Below, piece by piece: positions 10,101 through 21,937 of a DNA stretch of 64,000 nt. The translations under genes were made by a program, and so were the position numbers. The DNA comes from Oscarella lobularis (taxonomy: Eukaryota > Porifera > Homoscleromorpha > Homosclerophorida > Oscarellidae): assembly GCF_947507565.1 (NCBI RefSeq), contig NC_089186.1:372001-436000 (forward strand), written 5' to 3'. The notes under the pieces were generated by a model. It was given only the letters and a program-made list of their open reading frames with translations, had not been told where the DNA came from and made no database searches. Each line of letters opens with the position of its first letter. Position 1 is the stretch's first letter.

Positions 10101-13100
10101 TCCGCTCGCGGTTTCAATGCAGCGGTTTCAATGCAGCATTCCCGGTGATAAAACCTGTAGTACACCTGTATGCGATTAATTCTATTGAGTGTTGTAACGT
10201 AAGCCAAGGGCTTCTGTTTAATTGGGACTTTGCGGTATTGAGGTATTGTCTTTTAATACTTTAATTAAAGTAGCATTTCTCAACAAATCAATTATTATTT
10301 TGTAACAAGCGCTCTATTCTGAATTTTGGTTTAGCACTAAAATGCCTCTGTGAGAATGGAGGAACGTGCTCCGAATCTCTTTCCTGCTCGTGCCCCCGTG
10401 GATACGTTGGGAAATTCTGTGAGAAGATCGACTACTGTGCATGGAACGTTAAAGCAATAGCGCGCAATCTGTGCAATCAGTCCGGCTCATGCTCAACGAA
10501 ACCAGCCGTTCCAACTTACGGTAGACATGGAAACGGGTCGTTCTGCAGGTTCCCTATGCCCTGGAATGAAGAGTCCCACAGCAATGGCATCTTTGACTGC
10601 GCGGTATGGCACTAGATTGCTTAATATAATTTATTTTTTTTATTGATTACTTATTTAGATTGGGCCGCCTTTTGCTTGCTTTCTTCACACGAATGGCTCC
10701 GACGGCTACGTCGATTTGGGGTCGTGGAATCCAGGCATCGTGTACACATTGGAGGCCTGGATTCAGCCGACACTGAGTGTTCTCGGGCGCAGTGTAATTG
10801 TTTGCCTCAAAGTCGTTTTATTTTGTATTTTTTTTAACAGATTATTATTGGTGATGTGACGGACTCGTGCAACGATTGGGGTCTTTTTCTTCAAAACAAT
10901 TCCTTTGGTCTTCTGTATGCACCACTTGCCGGTGATAACAATTGTTCTGTCAGTTTGACATCAGAGTTGATTGTCCACGTGAGCCAGTGGCATCACGTCG
11001 CGATTACTGGTGACGGAACTTTTGTCCGATTGTTTGTTAACGGGACCGAGATCCTAGAAGCTAAAACAACAAAAGCTTTCCTCGGTAACGCAAGACGATT
11101 TCGTATTGGAGGAAATTGTTCCTGTTGCCCGAAATGGAACGGTTTTTCTGGCAACGTTAAGGTAGAATAATGTCGCGTGTAATTAAAATTGACAAATTGT
11201 GCTTATTTAAGAACGTGCTTGCGTGGAAGAGAGTTCTTTCTGAGAACGAGCTGAAAGATCACTACAAAAGTCCGGTGAAGTATTTCAACACTACGGTATG
11301 ACCTTGTTTCCATGGTTTGTTATTTTACTCAATATCTTTTTTGCAGGAGCACGTACTTCATAATCATTTGGTGGCTCACTACGAATTCGGTGACAATCCT
11401 CCTCAGGTTTGCTATGGTTTCGACTGGAAATTCCAGGACTGGCTTCCGGCCGACGGTGCCGTCGTTTTCGGCGTTCACTGCAACGTACGTAAGTTCTACA
11501 TACAACGAGGTTTTACAGTAAAAGTGGCGCCGTGGAGCCGCCGTGGAGCCTCAAACTTGGAAGCACACGGAACGTTTCAAGTCTATGCTGAAAATGTCGT
11601 GATCAAGGGAGTCCTGACGGCAACGGGTGCTGGATACGAAGGCGGAGCAAGACCGACGATTTCAAGTTTTTTTGGTAATCAGGGCGAAAGCATTACGTGT
11701 AAGGTATTGACGAGAAAATGCTGAGTAAATGAATAATATCGAAGCTGCAGCTTTGGGAAGAATGAACAGCAGTCAGAATCGAGGAGGTGGAGGTGGTGGT
11801 TATGGAGAACCACCACTAAAAGTACTTGACAATCATGGGAAACCGGGCGGAGGCGGCGGCTACGGCGAGGAAGGGTAACTTTTATTTCTCATGATGGACG
11901 GTTTTAATTGCTGTCATTTCAGAAAATCCGGATCAGACAAAAAAAAGGGACGTGCTGGCCTTCCCGGAAGCGGTGGAGCGGTGTACGGATCATTGCAGCT
12001 GTCTCTTCTTCACATGGGAAGCGGAGGAGGTAGCGGCGGAAACGACAATAGCGTTGAGGTTGACACACCACCCGGTGGTCGAGGCGGCAGCGGCGGCGGT
12101 GCCATTCAGCTAGAGGCTCGTCGCATCATCGAAGTAACCGGCGAGATTCGAGCCGATGGACTGCCTGGGCAAGGCGAAGACGTGATCTCGTATGCAGCAA
12201 GCGTTGTACTGCAGACCGACTCTCGGCTGTCCTAATTTTTTTTCTAGATGTTCGGCTGCTACGTGCAATGCGAATTTGCCGTGGATTTGTTGGCCCTGGT
12301 CTGGTCCTGGCGGGGGCGGCGCGGGCGGAAGTATATATCTTCGAGCGCCGACGGTCGACATAGGTGTCGGTCAAGTGACGGCCGTGGGAGGACAAGGCGG
12401 CTATGGAGCTGTTGGATGCGGCGGAGACGGAGGAGCCGGTCGCATTCGCATTGATTCGGATGTCTTGCAGGGAACGACGCAACCGGCACCGTCGCGGTAT
12501 CGCCTTTCGGGCACCTTTATTGTACGATTTTAAGCTTGATCTGACAAATGAAGAGGCTTTACTGCTTTAGGATCTTGCCATGTTGCCAAGAGAGTCTGTG
12601 TTTCTGAGCGACAATACAAGCGATCACTCTGTCTACTTGGGGTGTTTTGAAGATTTCAGTTCGTTAAATCGTCTTCTGAAAATTCGAGTGGCTAGCAGCA
12701 ATGAGATGACTACGGAATACTGCAGGCGACAATTCTAGTAAGATTTCTTTGAATTCCGTGTAATAGACTAAAGTGATCGAAAACCTGCATTTAGTGGGCG
12801 AGGATTTAAGTACTACGGGGTAGAGTTTTCCACGATCTGCTTCTGCGACAACGTTCTTAACGAAAGTCATTCTAGACGTTTTGACAATCGGTTAGTTGTG
12901 CGTCATTTGTAAGTAAATAAGGGGTAAATAATTTGAATCATAGCGAGTGCAATTGCACCTGCTCAGGAAATGCTAGTTTAACATGCGGCGGCCTTTGGCG
13001 TATCTCTGTGTACGGGCCGATTCCGAGGCGAGCTGCCGTTGCTGCTACCTTTCAAGCGCATCGGACTTGCACACCTTTGTGTGACTTAGACTTTTCAAAA

Positions 13101-15253
13101 AAGGCAAACCAAGTACGTTTTTACTGGCATTTTAATTAAAGCTGGTTGAGTTAAATTACCTAACCTTGGCCATATCGTGTTATTACAGTGCTTTAGTATC
13201 TGACGTATTTATATTATCTTGTATACATAATGTACGTTTTTAAGTTTGTCCAAAGACGAATCGTCTTCCCTACAGCATATTTAGTTAATTAAAGAATTAG
13301 AGACTGACGCGGTCGTCAAACCGAACTGCATTTTTGATTACCGTTTTTTTCAGTCATTCTACGGCTTCTGCTCGGATCCTGCACTAATTTCGCGAATCTC
13401 ATGCTCTGCTGGCTTTCTTGGAGACAAGTTCCAGCACTCAGCTTCGAGCTGTCCTGAAATCAGAGAAAATGCAACAGGAACAAATTCCTCGAGTGATAAG
13501 GGTAAATTCAGTCAGCTACTGTTAATGAAAACCGTATTTGTTTCTTGGCTAGTTTTGTCATCTTGGACTCAAATTTTTGTTCCCGTAGTCGTCACTGCAG
13601 CTCTCCTTGCTTTGATTGGTTTCACGTTTGTCATCTACCGGTACGGTAGGATAAAGAAACGACGGCGTCAACGTGTCTTACGAGCCAATTTTTATGTTGA
13701 TTCTTACAACCCGCCTGCCATTGCGCTCGGGCACTGCACGCAAATCGGTCGTGATAGCTGGGAGATTTCTCCTAAGAATTTAGTCTTGTTGGAGAAACTA
13801 GGAGAGGGATTTTTTGGCGTTGTCCTTAAAGGCGAGCTAGCGAAACCGGTGACAACGATTCGGGGTATTAGGACTCATCGTAAAATCGTCGCGTGCAAGA
13901 TGTTAAAACGTAAGCTTTGAATAGCTAAAACAGAGATGGCTTTATCTACAGTCGTTGTTTTTCAGCAAGTGGTACATTCAAAGAGCATATTCAATTATTG
14001 GACGAAATATCTCTTATGAAGAGAATAGGTCAGCACTCGCATATTGTAAGCATTACTGGATGCATCACAGTGGAGAACCCCGTGTGTCTTGTGATTGAAT
14101 TCTGCTCTGGAGGCGATTTGCTGGCATACCTAAGAAATTCTCAGTTCCGTGTAAGACAACGCTTGTTTTAATTAAAAAACCTATCATCCTAAAACATAGT
14201 TTTCACAGTTTCTACACAAAAGTAATAAGACAAACATAATTGAAACAGTTTCAGGAGATTCGATGTAAGCAAACATCGAAAATATTTTGATCTTGATTTC
14301 TAGCGATCCGTACGAGTGAACAGGAAAGAAACCGGTTCAGGCGATTGCTCTGATCCAGTGACTGACTGTTCAGAAAAGGAAAGGTGCTTAGATCAAGGCG
14401 ATTTTCTGTCATTCGCATGGCAGATTGCTTCAGGAATGGTATATATCATACATATATAACAATTGTTCCTTGTCGTACGTTTTTTATAGGAATATCTTTT
14501 GGGCAAAGACTTCGTTCATCGGGATTTGGCTTGCCGAAACGTTCTACTTACGAGTGACGGAATGCTTAAAGTATCCGACTTCGGCTTGACGAGATCCGTT
14601 TACCTCGACGGAGCGTACACTTCCAAAAGCTCGCAGTTGCTTCCTCTCCGCTGGATGGCACCTGAAGCCATCAAATATCGCACATTTAGCGAATTTACCG
14701 ACGTGTATATCTAGAGAGGCAGCTAGTTGTGAGTGCGGTGTTCTATTTGAGTTGCTGTTATATTTAGATGGTCGTTTGGAGTCTGTCTTTGGGAAATCTG
14801 CACTTTAGGTAGTTTCTCTATCTAGTCACGCAAATTTATGGCATACTTCGAAATTTACTTAGGAGCTTATCCGTACCCAGCGATAGCCAATGAAGATCTT
14901 CTGCGTGAACTGCTGAATGGCACTCGTCTTGAAAAGCCGCAGCATTGCACAGATAAGCTGTACACATTGTTTCGTTCGTGCAAATGTCACTATAATTTCT
15001 GCTATGAAGGTTTGACATTATGTGTCAGTGCTGGAACAAGAAACCCGAAAGCCGTCCCTCTTTCAAAAGTCTTACGAAACGGCTGTCTCTTCTGCTTGAA
15101 TCCGAGGTTCCGCAAAAATACATTGAGTTGGAATGCGCCGGTGGCGACTCGGATGAAAACTCTGACGTTGAGAGTGATCAAACCTGGAGTCCTCAATCAG
15201 ATGCAAAGTCGTCACAAGCAGATACCGCTGTTTTTGAAGAATCTCGTCTTTAG
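7123..15253 (+). CDS. Receptor tyrosine kinase RTK2: signal peptide, GON, EGF, Cys-rich, EGF, LamG-like, Gly-rich, WSC, TM, kinase
   Basis: Complete paralogue of RTK1, 1686 aa. Exons: 7123-7315, 8482-8559, 8607-8748, 8800-8975, 9053-9277, 9477-9980, 10335-10603, 10659-10793, 10841-11161, 11212-11295, 11347-11698, 11751-11874, 11923-12189, 12248-12521, 12571-12737, 12795-12890, 12944-13112, 13354-13501, 13553-13909, 13966-14150, 14200-14264, 14324-14438, 14490-14704, 14768-14808, 14863-14977, 15010-15253; the sum is divisible by three. Approximate residues: signal peptide 1-30; GON domain to 196 (VYCKGM, PTEYIDLP, TQFTRIRIDL, FSINL); EGF 197-271; Cys-rich segment 272-439, faintly like the PCSK9 C-terminal modules; EGF 440-529; LamG-like 530-709; Gly-rich to 1048; WSC 1049-1192; TM about 1247-1270; kinase 1309 to about 1640 with GEGFFG, VACK, HRDLACRN, DFG and APE. 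It lacks the SRCR exon of RTK1. GON domains are known from ADAMTS proteases; their presence in a kinase receptor is unusual. Confidence 0.92.
7361..7686. repeat. Two hairpin-forming inverted repeats in RTK2 intron 1
   Basis: Arms at 7384-7407 and 7427-7450 (CGGTTCCAGACCCTCTCT and its complement) form a hairpin with a 19-base loop. A second pair lies at 7497-7512 and 7534-7549 (CCAGTCCCTTCTCCCT). The intron is 1166 bases, about twenty times the usual length here, and the excess is these repeats plus the element at 7687-8233. Confidence 0.75.
7687..8233. mobile_element. Inverted-repeat element in RTK2 intron 1 with a captured Gln-rich reading frame
   Basis: Near-identical inverted arms of about 70 bases (7687-7760 and 8158-8233, core CCAGACCTCTTCGCTCGG) bracket about 400 bases. 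Inside, 7903-8142 reads as an open frame rich in Gln, Gly, Ser and Tyr that ends QYAAAVASSQ and stops. It looks like a C-terminal exon of a low-complexity host protein rather than a transposase. A non-autonomous foldback or MITE-like element that carried a piece of a host gene is the best reading. No transposase or clear target duplication was seen. Confidence 0.55.
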
Positions 15254-15507
15254 TATGACGTAGTAGGTAGTCTCACCTGTACTTCACCGAATCTATATAA
15301 TGCGACATCTAGTTAATAAGGACCGCCTTCTTTATGAAGCTTCCCATCCCTCTCCCATTGCTCAAGTTTCGTACAGCACAGGCTGGTCAAAGCCTTCCAT
15401 AAAGCTCGTATGTAGCGTGTTACGTTTGTGTACATTGCCCAAATAAGCAATCAATACGCGAGCCGGGAGAGGTGTACGTGACCCGGAAGTGTGTCGAATC
15501 AGCCGAA

Positions 15508-15676
15508 TTCAAAGGGCGGCGTGCATCGGAAGTCCATGGCCATGAAGGGTTGTGTGGTTGACGCCAGAAAGCAGTGACTAACGTGAACGTCAAAAGTGTA
15601 TACGTGACCCGGAAATGTTGTGAACGAAGGAGAGTGACCATCGTTGATTGGACCCCGCAATCGAATGTCTATAAAT
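15508..15676 (+). promoter_or_regulatory. Upstream region and TATA box of the FAD oxidase
   Basis: TATAAATA at 15669-15676 lies 65 bases before the ATG at 15734. The region upstream contains the motif CGTGACCCGGAA twice and is conserved at 5771-5894, where the TATA is mutated and the gene is dead. Confidence 0.5.
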
Positions 15677-15733
15677 AACAGATACGGAGCAATTGGGTTC
15701 CAATTAGGGTGTTTTCTCGAACGCCCAGAAAAG

Positions 15734-17356
15734 ATGTCATTGGCCAACTCGGTTCGTGCCATAATCAAATTGGAACTCCGAGACGTCGTAAATTCTGTTG
15801 CTCCACTGCATTTGCCACAGTTCTCGCACGACGGAAGACAACAGTTGTTTGCAAGTATGTCTGTGCCTGATATTCACCGAGACCGAAACAACTACTATCA
15901 CCCCGAAAGCGAAGCGGACATCATTACCCTCGTCAATTACGCGAGAGCAAACGCCTATCAAGTTCGTGTGCGAGGATCGGGTCACTCCATGCCCCAGGCG
16001 ACCTTCACCGATCCATGTGTCATCGACGAAGTCGACGTCTCAGCGGCCGCTCCGGAAGCCAACGTCAACATGGTGCTCGATCGCTACAACGAAATTCTCT
16101 CCCTCGACGTTACGACAAAGAGAGTGACAGTTCAGTCGGGAATCCACCTCGGACGCGATCCGGAGAATCCGACGAGCACTCTCGAGAACAGTCTTCTTCA
16201 TCAACTCCACGTGGAGGGTCTCGCACTGGAAAGCCTCGGCGGAATCTCGCATCAGACTGTGGCCGGTTTTCTCTGCACCGGATCCGCGGGCGGGTCGCTT
16301 ACCTTCAATGCGCAGGATAACGTGCAAGCTTTACGATTCGTCGACGGTAAAGGCGAAATCGTTGAAGTCAGTCGAAGCGACGATAACCTGGACGACTTCA
16401 ATGCGTCGCTCGTGTCGCTCGGTCTTCTCGGTGTCATTTCGACGGTCACTTTTGAATGCGTGCATGATTTCAATATCTGCGGTTCCCAGATTGGGACCCT
16501 GACTGACGATTCGAGCGTCGATCTCTTCAGCGATTGCCCCGAAGAGCCCAGAATTGGCGTGACGAATTTTCTCAAGGCCGCCGAGTACGCTCGCATCATT
16601 TGGTGGCCCCAAGGGGAGAGTCGAACGCAAATCTGGCAAGCTAAGCAGATCAGTCCTACGTCGGACTTCGAGCCAATTCCCTTCGCCGTCTTTCCGAACC
16701 CCGAGATAATGATGCTCTATTCCTATCTCATGACCGTGCTGGGTAATATTCAAGACATGGCCGAAGTTCGAAGCATCGGCGAGAGCAAGGAACAACGATT
16801 CAAAATGGTGATGACCGAGTATCTGACGAAAGAGTACGAGTTGCCTAACTGGAAGGCAGAAGGCATCGCTAATTTGCTGAACAAAGGCAATGACATCGTC
16901 CTGAAAATTGTGACTGGATTGATCGACACCGTTTGCCCCATTAAGCGAGCCCTCTTCCTGCCTTTGGTTACGAATACAGCCATTGCACTTCTCAACGAAG
17001 TTGGCAAAGAGGAGAAGTTCCAGGACTACGGCTACGCTGGCTTACCAATGGATAATTCCTCCGATGACGTCATCGTTCCCGTCATGTGGAGCGAGATGTG
17101 GATACCGCTGTCTCAAGCCACGAAAGCTACATCTGCTCTTCGCGACTACTTCAGTAAAATCATAGGAGACGGGACTGTTTTGAAGAAAACGGGCAATAAC
17201 TGCATTGAGCTCTACGCGACGAAGAGCTCGAATGCGTGGCTGAGCATGTCGTATTCCAGTGGTGATGACGAGTGGAGTGAGGGCGCCTTTCGAGTCGATC
17301 CCTATTGGTTTGTTCATAATAAGGGCGACTTTCGCGAGCTCTTTGGACCCATGTAG
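15734..17356 (+). CDS. FAD-dependent oxidoreductase, aldonolactone/gulonolactone oxidase-like, ended by an in-frame TAG
   Basis: Single-exon gene of 540 codons before TAG. The N-terminal half is a PCMH-type FAD-binding domain: the VRGSGHSM loop, whose His is the covalent flavin site in L-gulonolactone oxidases, then SLGGISHQTVAGF and the GVISTVTF segment. The C-terminal half resembles the D-arabinono-1,4-lactone oxidase (ALO) domain, which oxidises sugar-acid lactones with oxygen. No signal peptide or membrane segment is evident. I chose ATG 15734 because the TATA box at 15669 excludes the in-frame ATG at 15665; 15734 is also kept in the relics at 6034 and about 6990. The TAG at 17354-17356 cuts the protein before the conserved HWGK motif, which continues in the same frame. 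It may be a pseudogene, a polymorphism or a read-through gene. Substrate unknown. Confidence 0.75.
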   Translation: MSLANSVRAIIKLELRDVVNSVAPLHLPQFSHDGRQQLFASMSVPDIHRDRNNYYHPESEADIITLVNYARANAYQVRVRGSGHSMPQATFTDPCVIDEVDVSAAAPEANVNMVLDRYNEILSLDVTTKRVTVQSGIHLGRDPENPTSTLENSLLHQLHVEGLALESLGGISHQTVAGFLCTGSAGGSLTFNAQDNVQALRFVDGKGEIVEVSRSDDNLDDFNASLVSLGLLGVISTVTFECVHDFNICGSQIGTLTDDSSVDLFSDCPEEPRIGVTNFLKAAEYARIIWWPQGESRTQIWQAKQISPTSDFEPIPFAVFPNPEIMMLYSYLMTVLGNIQDMAEVRSIGESKEQRFKMVMTEYLTKEYELPNWKAEGIANLLNKGNDIVLKIVTGLIDTVCPIKRALFLPLVTNTAIALLNEVGKEEKFQDYGYAGLPMDNSSDDVIVPVMWSEMWIPLSQATKATSALRDYFSKIIGDGTVLKKTGNNCIELYATKSSNAWLSMSYSSGDDEWSEGAFRVDPYWFVHNKGDFRELFGPM

Positions 17357-17569
17357 ACGGTGCTCAAGGACAACGGCATCCCCTTTCGTCTGCACTGGGG
17401 AAAGTCTTTTCCTCTTCAAGACGATGCCGTGTTCACTCCTCAGGAAATTGTCACCAATCGATATCCGAAGCTCGATCAATTTCGCCAGCTTCGACAGCAG
17501 AGGGACCCAGACGGAATTTTCCTGAACAGCTATTGGCGACATTGGCTCAGCGTTTCTACCGCGACGTAG
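17357..17569 (+). pseudogene. In-frame continuation of the FAD oxidase after TAG (ALO C-terminal motif)
   Basis: Directly after TAG the same frame stays open for 70 codons and codes the expected end of the ALO domain: RLHWGK, a YPKLDQFRQLR segment, DPDGIF and NSYW. These are hallmark features of the family C-terminus, so the stop is a recent single-base change (CAG to TAG would restore Gln) rather than the true end of the gene. Confidence 0.8.
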
Positions 17570-18033
17570 AAGAGAAAAAGAACATCGAAGGTGCACTCTT
17601 TGTGTGTATTTCTGAACATTCTAGCCTGCATGTAACACGTTCGTGTATTGTTTGTAATCCTGTCTTTTAGAAGGCTTCACGGAAGTAAGACGTCTTCGAT
17701 TGGAAACGATGCACTGCGACTTTTCGATCGATTCGGGCTGTTTTCAGCAATGCATGAGCGCAAACTTCGACGGCATTGCAGCATAAACCGTCGATCTTGT
17801 GGCGTTTTCCGAAAGGGGGCCGTTCCGTCGGCGCATGCGTTTTCCTTTGCATGAAACTCCCCAAGCCCCGAGCATGACGTCTGCGATCTCTGTTTCTACG
17901 CTGACCTCAGTCGAAAATCTCGATCGGTAAGATCTGTCATCGTCCACTCTAACGTACGTTTCAGCGAATTTGCATGTTCTTGTAGCGTACGACCGCCCAC
18001 GATCGATCTCACACTTCGGCAGGAGCGCGTGCG
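17570..18033 (+). other. Intergenic region before TRPC1
   Basis: No gene seen. The last about 45 bases before the ATG (CGATCGATC, then GGCAGGAGCGCGTGCG) match the end of the conserved upstream block of the other TRPC genes. Confidence 0.4.
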
Positions 18034-21000
18034 ATGGCTAGCGACGACGCTATTGAGCTCGGAAGTCTTTCGAACGCCTCGTCTACGTCCGAAGAGACCT
18101 CGGACGTCGACGACGCTCCCGACAAGCCGTCGACGACCTTCACGAATCCAACCGCCCTCACCAAAGGCGCCGATCCGCAAACGTCTCTTCGAAACGAACT
18201 GCGAAACTTCGCCGAAGGCCAAGCGAAACGAATCGTAGCGCGCGTCGACAGCGGAGCGAATCCCAAGCACCTCTACGACGACGAAGGCGGTGGACGCGAA
18301 AAGCAGACGACGCTGCACGTTCTACTCGACGCCTTCGCCGAATCGGACGAAGACGACGAAACGAAGCAGCGATCGTGCGCGGAATGTAAGAATCCAGCTC
18401 GCTCCCGTGCGGTAGGTGGTCTAAGGGTGTGTCTCTCTTCTCTTCCTCCCACGTAATACGCAGCCCTTCGCGCGCTTCTCGATCTCGGCGCCGATCCGAC
18501 GGTGCGAGACGACGACGATCGGCTCGTTCTGCATGCGGCTGTCGCGAATTTGTGTCCGGTTGACGGTTTGGAGAGACTTCTGTCGTCGCCTGGGGTGTCC
18601 ATTGGAGACGTGGGCGGGGACGGCTCCGTGCTTCACGCCCTGGTACACATTAGCATATGTACGAAATTATGTATCAGTTCTAATTTTTAATTATTATGTA
18701 TCTTAGTTGGATTCCGGTGAGTCGTATGACGTCAAATACGTCGAATATTTAATCGACAAGGGCGCCGATTTGGAATCGACGGCCCACGGACGAGATTCGC
18801 CTCTCGATGCGATGGCCGAGAATGAAGACATGGCTAAAGCGTTGATCAGTCTCGTCGAGCGAAAGAGACCGCAGCTGCTGCGAAAGCACGCCGACTCCAT
18901 GCTTCGACATTCCGTCGAATCGGGAAGCTTGGAAACAGTCAAGGTAAGAGACAATTTTCAATATCTACATTGTTACTAAGAGTCTTTCTCTCCTAGCTTC
19001 TTCTAAAGAAAGGGGCCACTGTGGTCGGAGCAAATAACCATGGCGACGGCACGCCGTTGATAATCGAAGCGGTGAACGCTTACTCGTCGTCGTTCTCAAA
19101 ATTCTCTCTTCTTCTTCGACTCGGAGCCGACGTCAAAGCGACTGACTCGAGCTCGGAAAACGTTTTGCATCACGCGGCGAGGTATAATCGTCTGGGCATC
19201 ATGAAACGAGCCGTCGAGCTCGGCGTGAGCCCCCTCAAAGCCGACGAGGACGGAAATCTTCCGATTCACGTCGCATCGTCATCCGACGACGGCGACAATA
19301 TGAAATGTCTGAATTTTCTCATCGAGAAAAAATCGCCCGTCAATGCGAAGAACAAGGAGAACGAGTCGTGTTTGTTTACGGCGCTTCAGAGCAAAGCCAC
19401 GAAGTGCGTCGGACGTCTTCTCCAGGCCGGTGCGTCGTTGGCCGACTCGAAGTTGAAGTATCTTCAGTACGACGAAGTGACGCTTCTCGCCAATCCCCAA
19501 GTTATCATGATGGCGCCGAAGCCGATCGAAATGACGCTTCGATTGGGTACGCTCTTCTCCAAGTGCGCCAAGCGCGACGAATCGCATCGCGGCGAACTTC
19601 AGTCGCTCTCCGAAAGCATGCAGAGTCTCGCCGTCGAGATGATGGACAAAGCCGATTGGACGGAATATGACATCACCGACGATTTGTTTGCGTACGGAAT
19701 GGAAAACGAGCAAAAACTGGTAAGTGATAGACTTGGGTCCCCCCAACAGGGAAATTGTTCTCTTTTAGTTCATCTCCAGCGCTCCCGTTCAGGAGAAGCT
19801 GAAGACCGACTGGTACGGCTACGACGGCGAACTGAATAAGCGGCAATACGTCTACAAGGTTCTCTGGTTTCTAATCAAAGCCTTTCTCCTTCCCTTCGTT
19901 ATCATATTCTGGCTTCCCTGCCTTGGATGCCGCTACAAGCGTCTCACCAGCCGATGGATGCAAACCGAGGAGCCGTGCATTGCCTACATTGCCAACGCTA
20001 TCACCTATCTCCTCTTCATCGTTCTTCTCATTATCGACGTCTCGCTCAAATCGAACGCGACTACCCAAGCGACGTCGCCAAGCGTTCTCGATTGGATCGT
20101 CTTCGTCTTCGTCGTCGCTCTCATTCTCCAGGAAGTCTCACAGGCGTTGGGACATCGAAGCGACTTCAAGAACTATATAACGAATTGGAGCAATCTCTTC
20201 GACATCTTTCTCATGCTCACTTTTGTCACCTATTACGTTCTTCTATTCGTCGGCTACTACGCTATTGATGATAGTTTCGAAGTCATACGCGCTTCGTTTC
20301 ACGTTCTCGGCTTTGCGTCTCTGATCAGCAGCGTCCGCTTTCTGTCGTATCTTCAAGCTCACGCTGTCCTTGGACCAATACAACTCTCCTTCGTGGGAAT
20401 CTTCTATGACGTCGTACTCTTTCTCATTATACTGGGCACGTTCCTGATCGGTTTCGCTGTCAGCATAACGAGCGTCTATTCGGCGCCGGCGAGGAGTCTA
20501 GGGGCGGCGGAAGACGCGTCCGTGCCCGATGACGTGTCAGGGTAAGAGTTGTGTAATTGGGGTGGAGTGGAAAGACATGGTATATATCCTAAAATTCCAG
20601 AGTAGTTCTCACTAGTACATTCATTCCCACCCCTAATCCAACTAGAAACGGTCCCAATCCGAGCCTAATGTTCCAGATAAGCGCGGAGACCCCCCCCTTC
20701 CCTCCCCCCGAGCCACTATATCATAACCTGTGTTGTCTACCGTAGGCCAATCCTCCTTCTCTCATGTGATACTCAGCTTGTTACGCTCTATTTTCTTGTT
20801 TTTTTTTTAGGATGTGGCCCTCTGTGAAAATCCTCTTCTGGTCTCTCTTTGGTTTGATTGACCTGGAGAGCTTCGAAGCTGATCGAGGTGCAGAAACGGC
20901 CGTCGGCATGACTCTTCTCGCTCTTTGGTTGGTGCTCGCCGTCATCGTTCTTCTCAATATGTTGATCGCTTTGATAAGTAACGCGTTTCAAAGAGTTCAG

Positions 21001-21937
21001 GTGAATTTGTCCGTGGCCATATTTGTGGTCTTGAGAGCATTAGTCTTTTCTTTAGGATAATGCCGATATTGAGTGGAAATTCGCTCGTGCCGTCATCATT
21101 CACGACATCACGAAGTCGCCGCCGATTCCTATTCCAATTAATATTCTTCATTTGATTGCACTGCTTCTATCGAACATGTGCTGCAAAAAAGAGTGTTGTC
21201 GTTGTAAAGTAATAGGTTACACAAAGGCCAATCGTATTTTATTAATTTTTTGAAACTGCAGGCAGCCGTCGATGATGACGAATCGGAGTACGATCCCGCC
21301 GATCACGAAGGCGTTCAGGAGAAGTTTCGCGAGAAGATCGAAGAAGCAGAAGAAGAAGAAGGGGTTCGCAGAAAAGACCTGAAGAAACTGAGGGTGCATT
21401 TAGACAAGCAAATCAGTGCACTAAAGGTAGTACTTACACAAGTAGAGTACATATTGTAATTCCTTATTTTTCTAGGCCGTTGTCCAGCCGAGAGTGGCTC
21501 TCGGATCCCAGCTCAGTTCCAATTTGGAGGAGAGCGAGTCAGAGGAATCTGATGACGACGGATTTTATCAATCATTTCTTCGCCGGCACATGACGTCGGT
21601 GAAAAGGCGACCAGCTCCAAAACCGGAAACGACCGACCCCCAAGCAGAGATTGGGGGAAGGAGGGGCCAGAAGGGGTCAAGGCCAAAGCCCGGGCCAAAG
21701 GATGATGACGATGATTTGAGTTTGAGTCTAAGTGATTTGGATGACGAAGAAAAGACATCGTCACGTGAAGTGAAGCGTAGCAGTGACGTCAGCAAGGTGC
21801 CAAGTGGAGCCAGAGAAGAAAACATTCAAGAATTGCTGAAGGGATTGGGCAAACTTAAGGAGAGCTTTGAGAAACTACAGTCGGATTTTCTCGAAGTGCA
21901 AACCAAGGTCATCTCCACATTAGGTTCTCATCAGTAA
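18034..21937 (+). CDS. TRPC-like ankyrin-repeat cation channel (TRPC1 of this array)
   Basis: Nine exons (18034-18385, 18464-18642, 18707-18943, 18997-19719, 19769-20541, 20811-21000, 21056-21208, 21262-21426, 21476-21937) give 1077 aa. An acidic Ser-rich N-terminus is followed by ankyrin-type repeats over about residues 95-420 (LLDLGADP, YLIDKGADL, LLLKKGATV, LLLRLGADV, LLQAGASL). Six membrane segments follow, with a pore segment LFWSLFGLIDLESF and S6 VLLNMLIALISNAFQ. Right after S6 comes EWKFAR, the hallmark of TRPC proteins, then a PPIPIPIN stretch like the TRPC proline motif. The tail has an acidic helix (EKFREKIEEAEEEEGVRRKD) and a final coiled coil. It is expected to form a tetrameric plasma-membrane cation channel. 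The assignment rests on the pore, S6 and EWKFAR segments; gating signals cannot be told. Confidence 0.9.

Noticed and set aside
16040-17596. Minus-strand frames of 95-184 codons within the FAD oxidase
   Set aside because: Antisense shadows; the plus-strand frame has clear family motifs.
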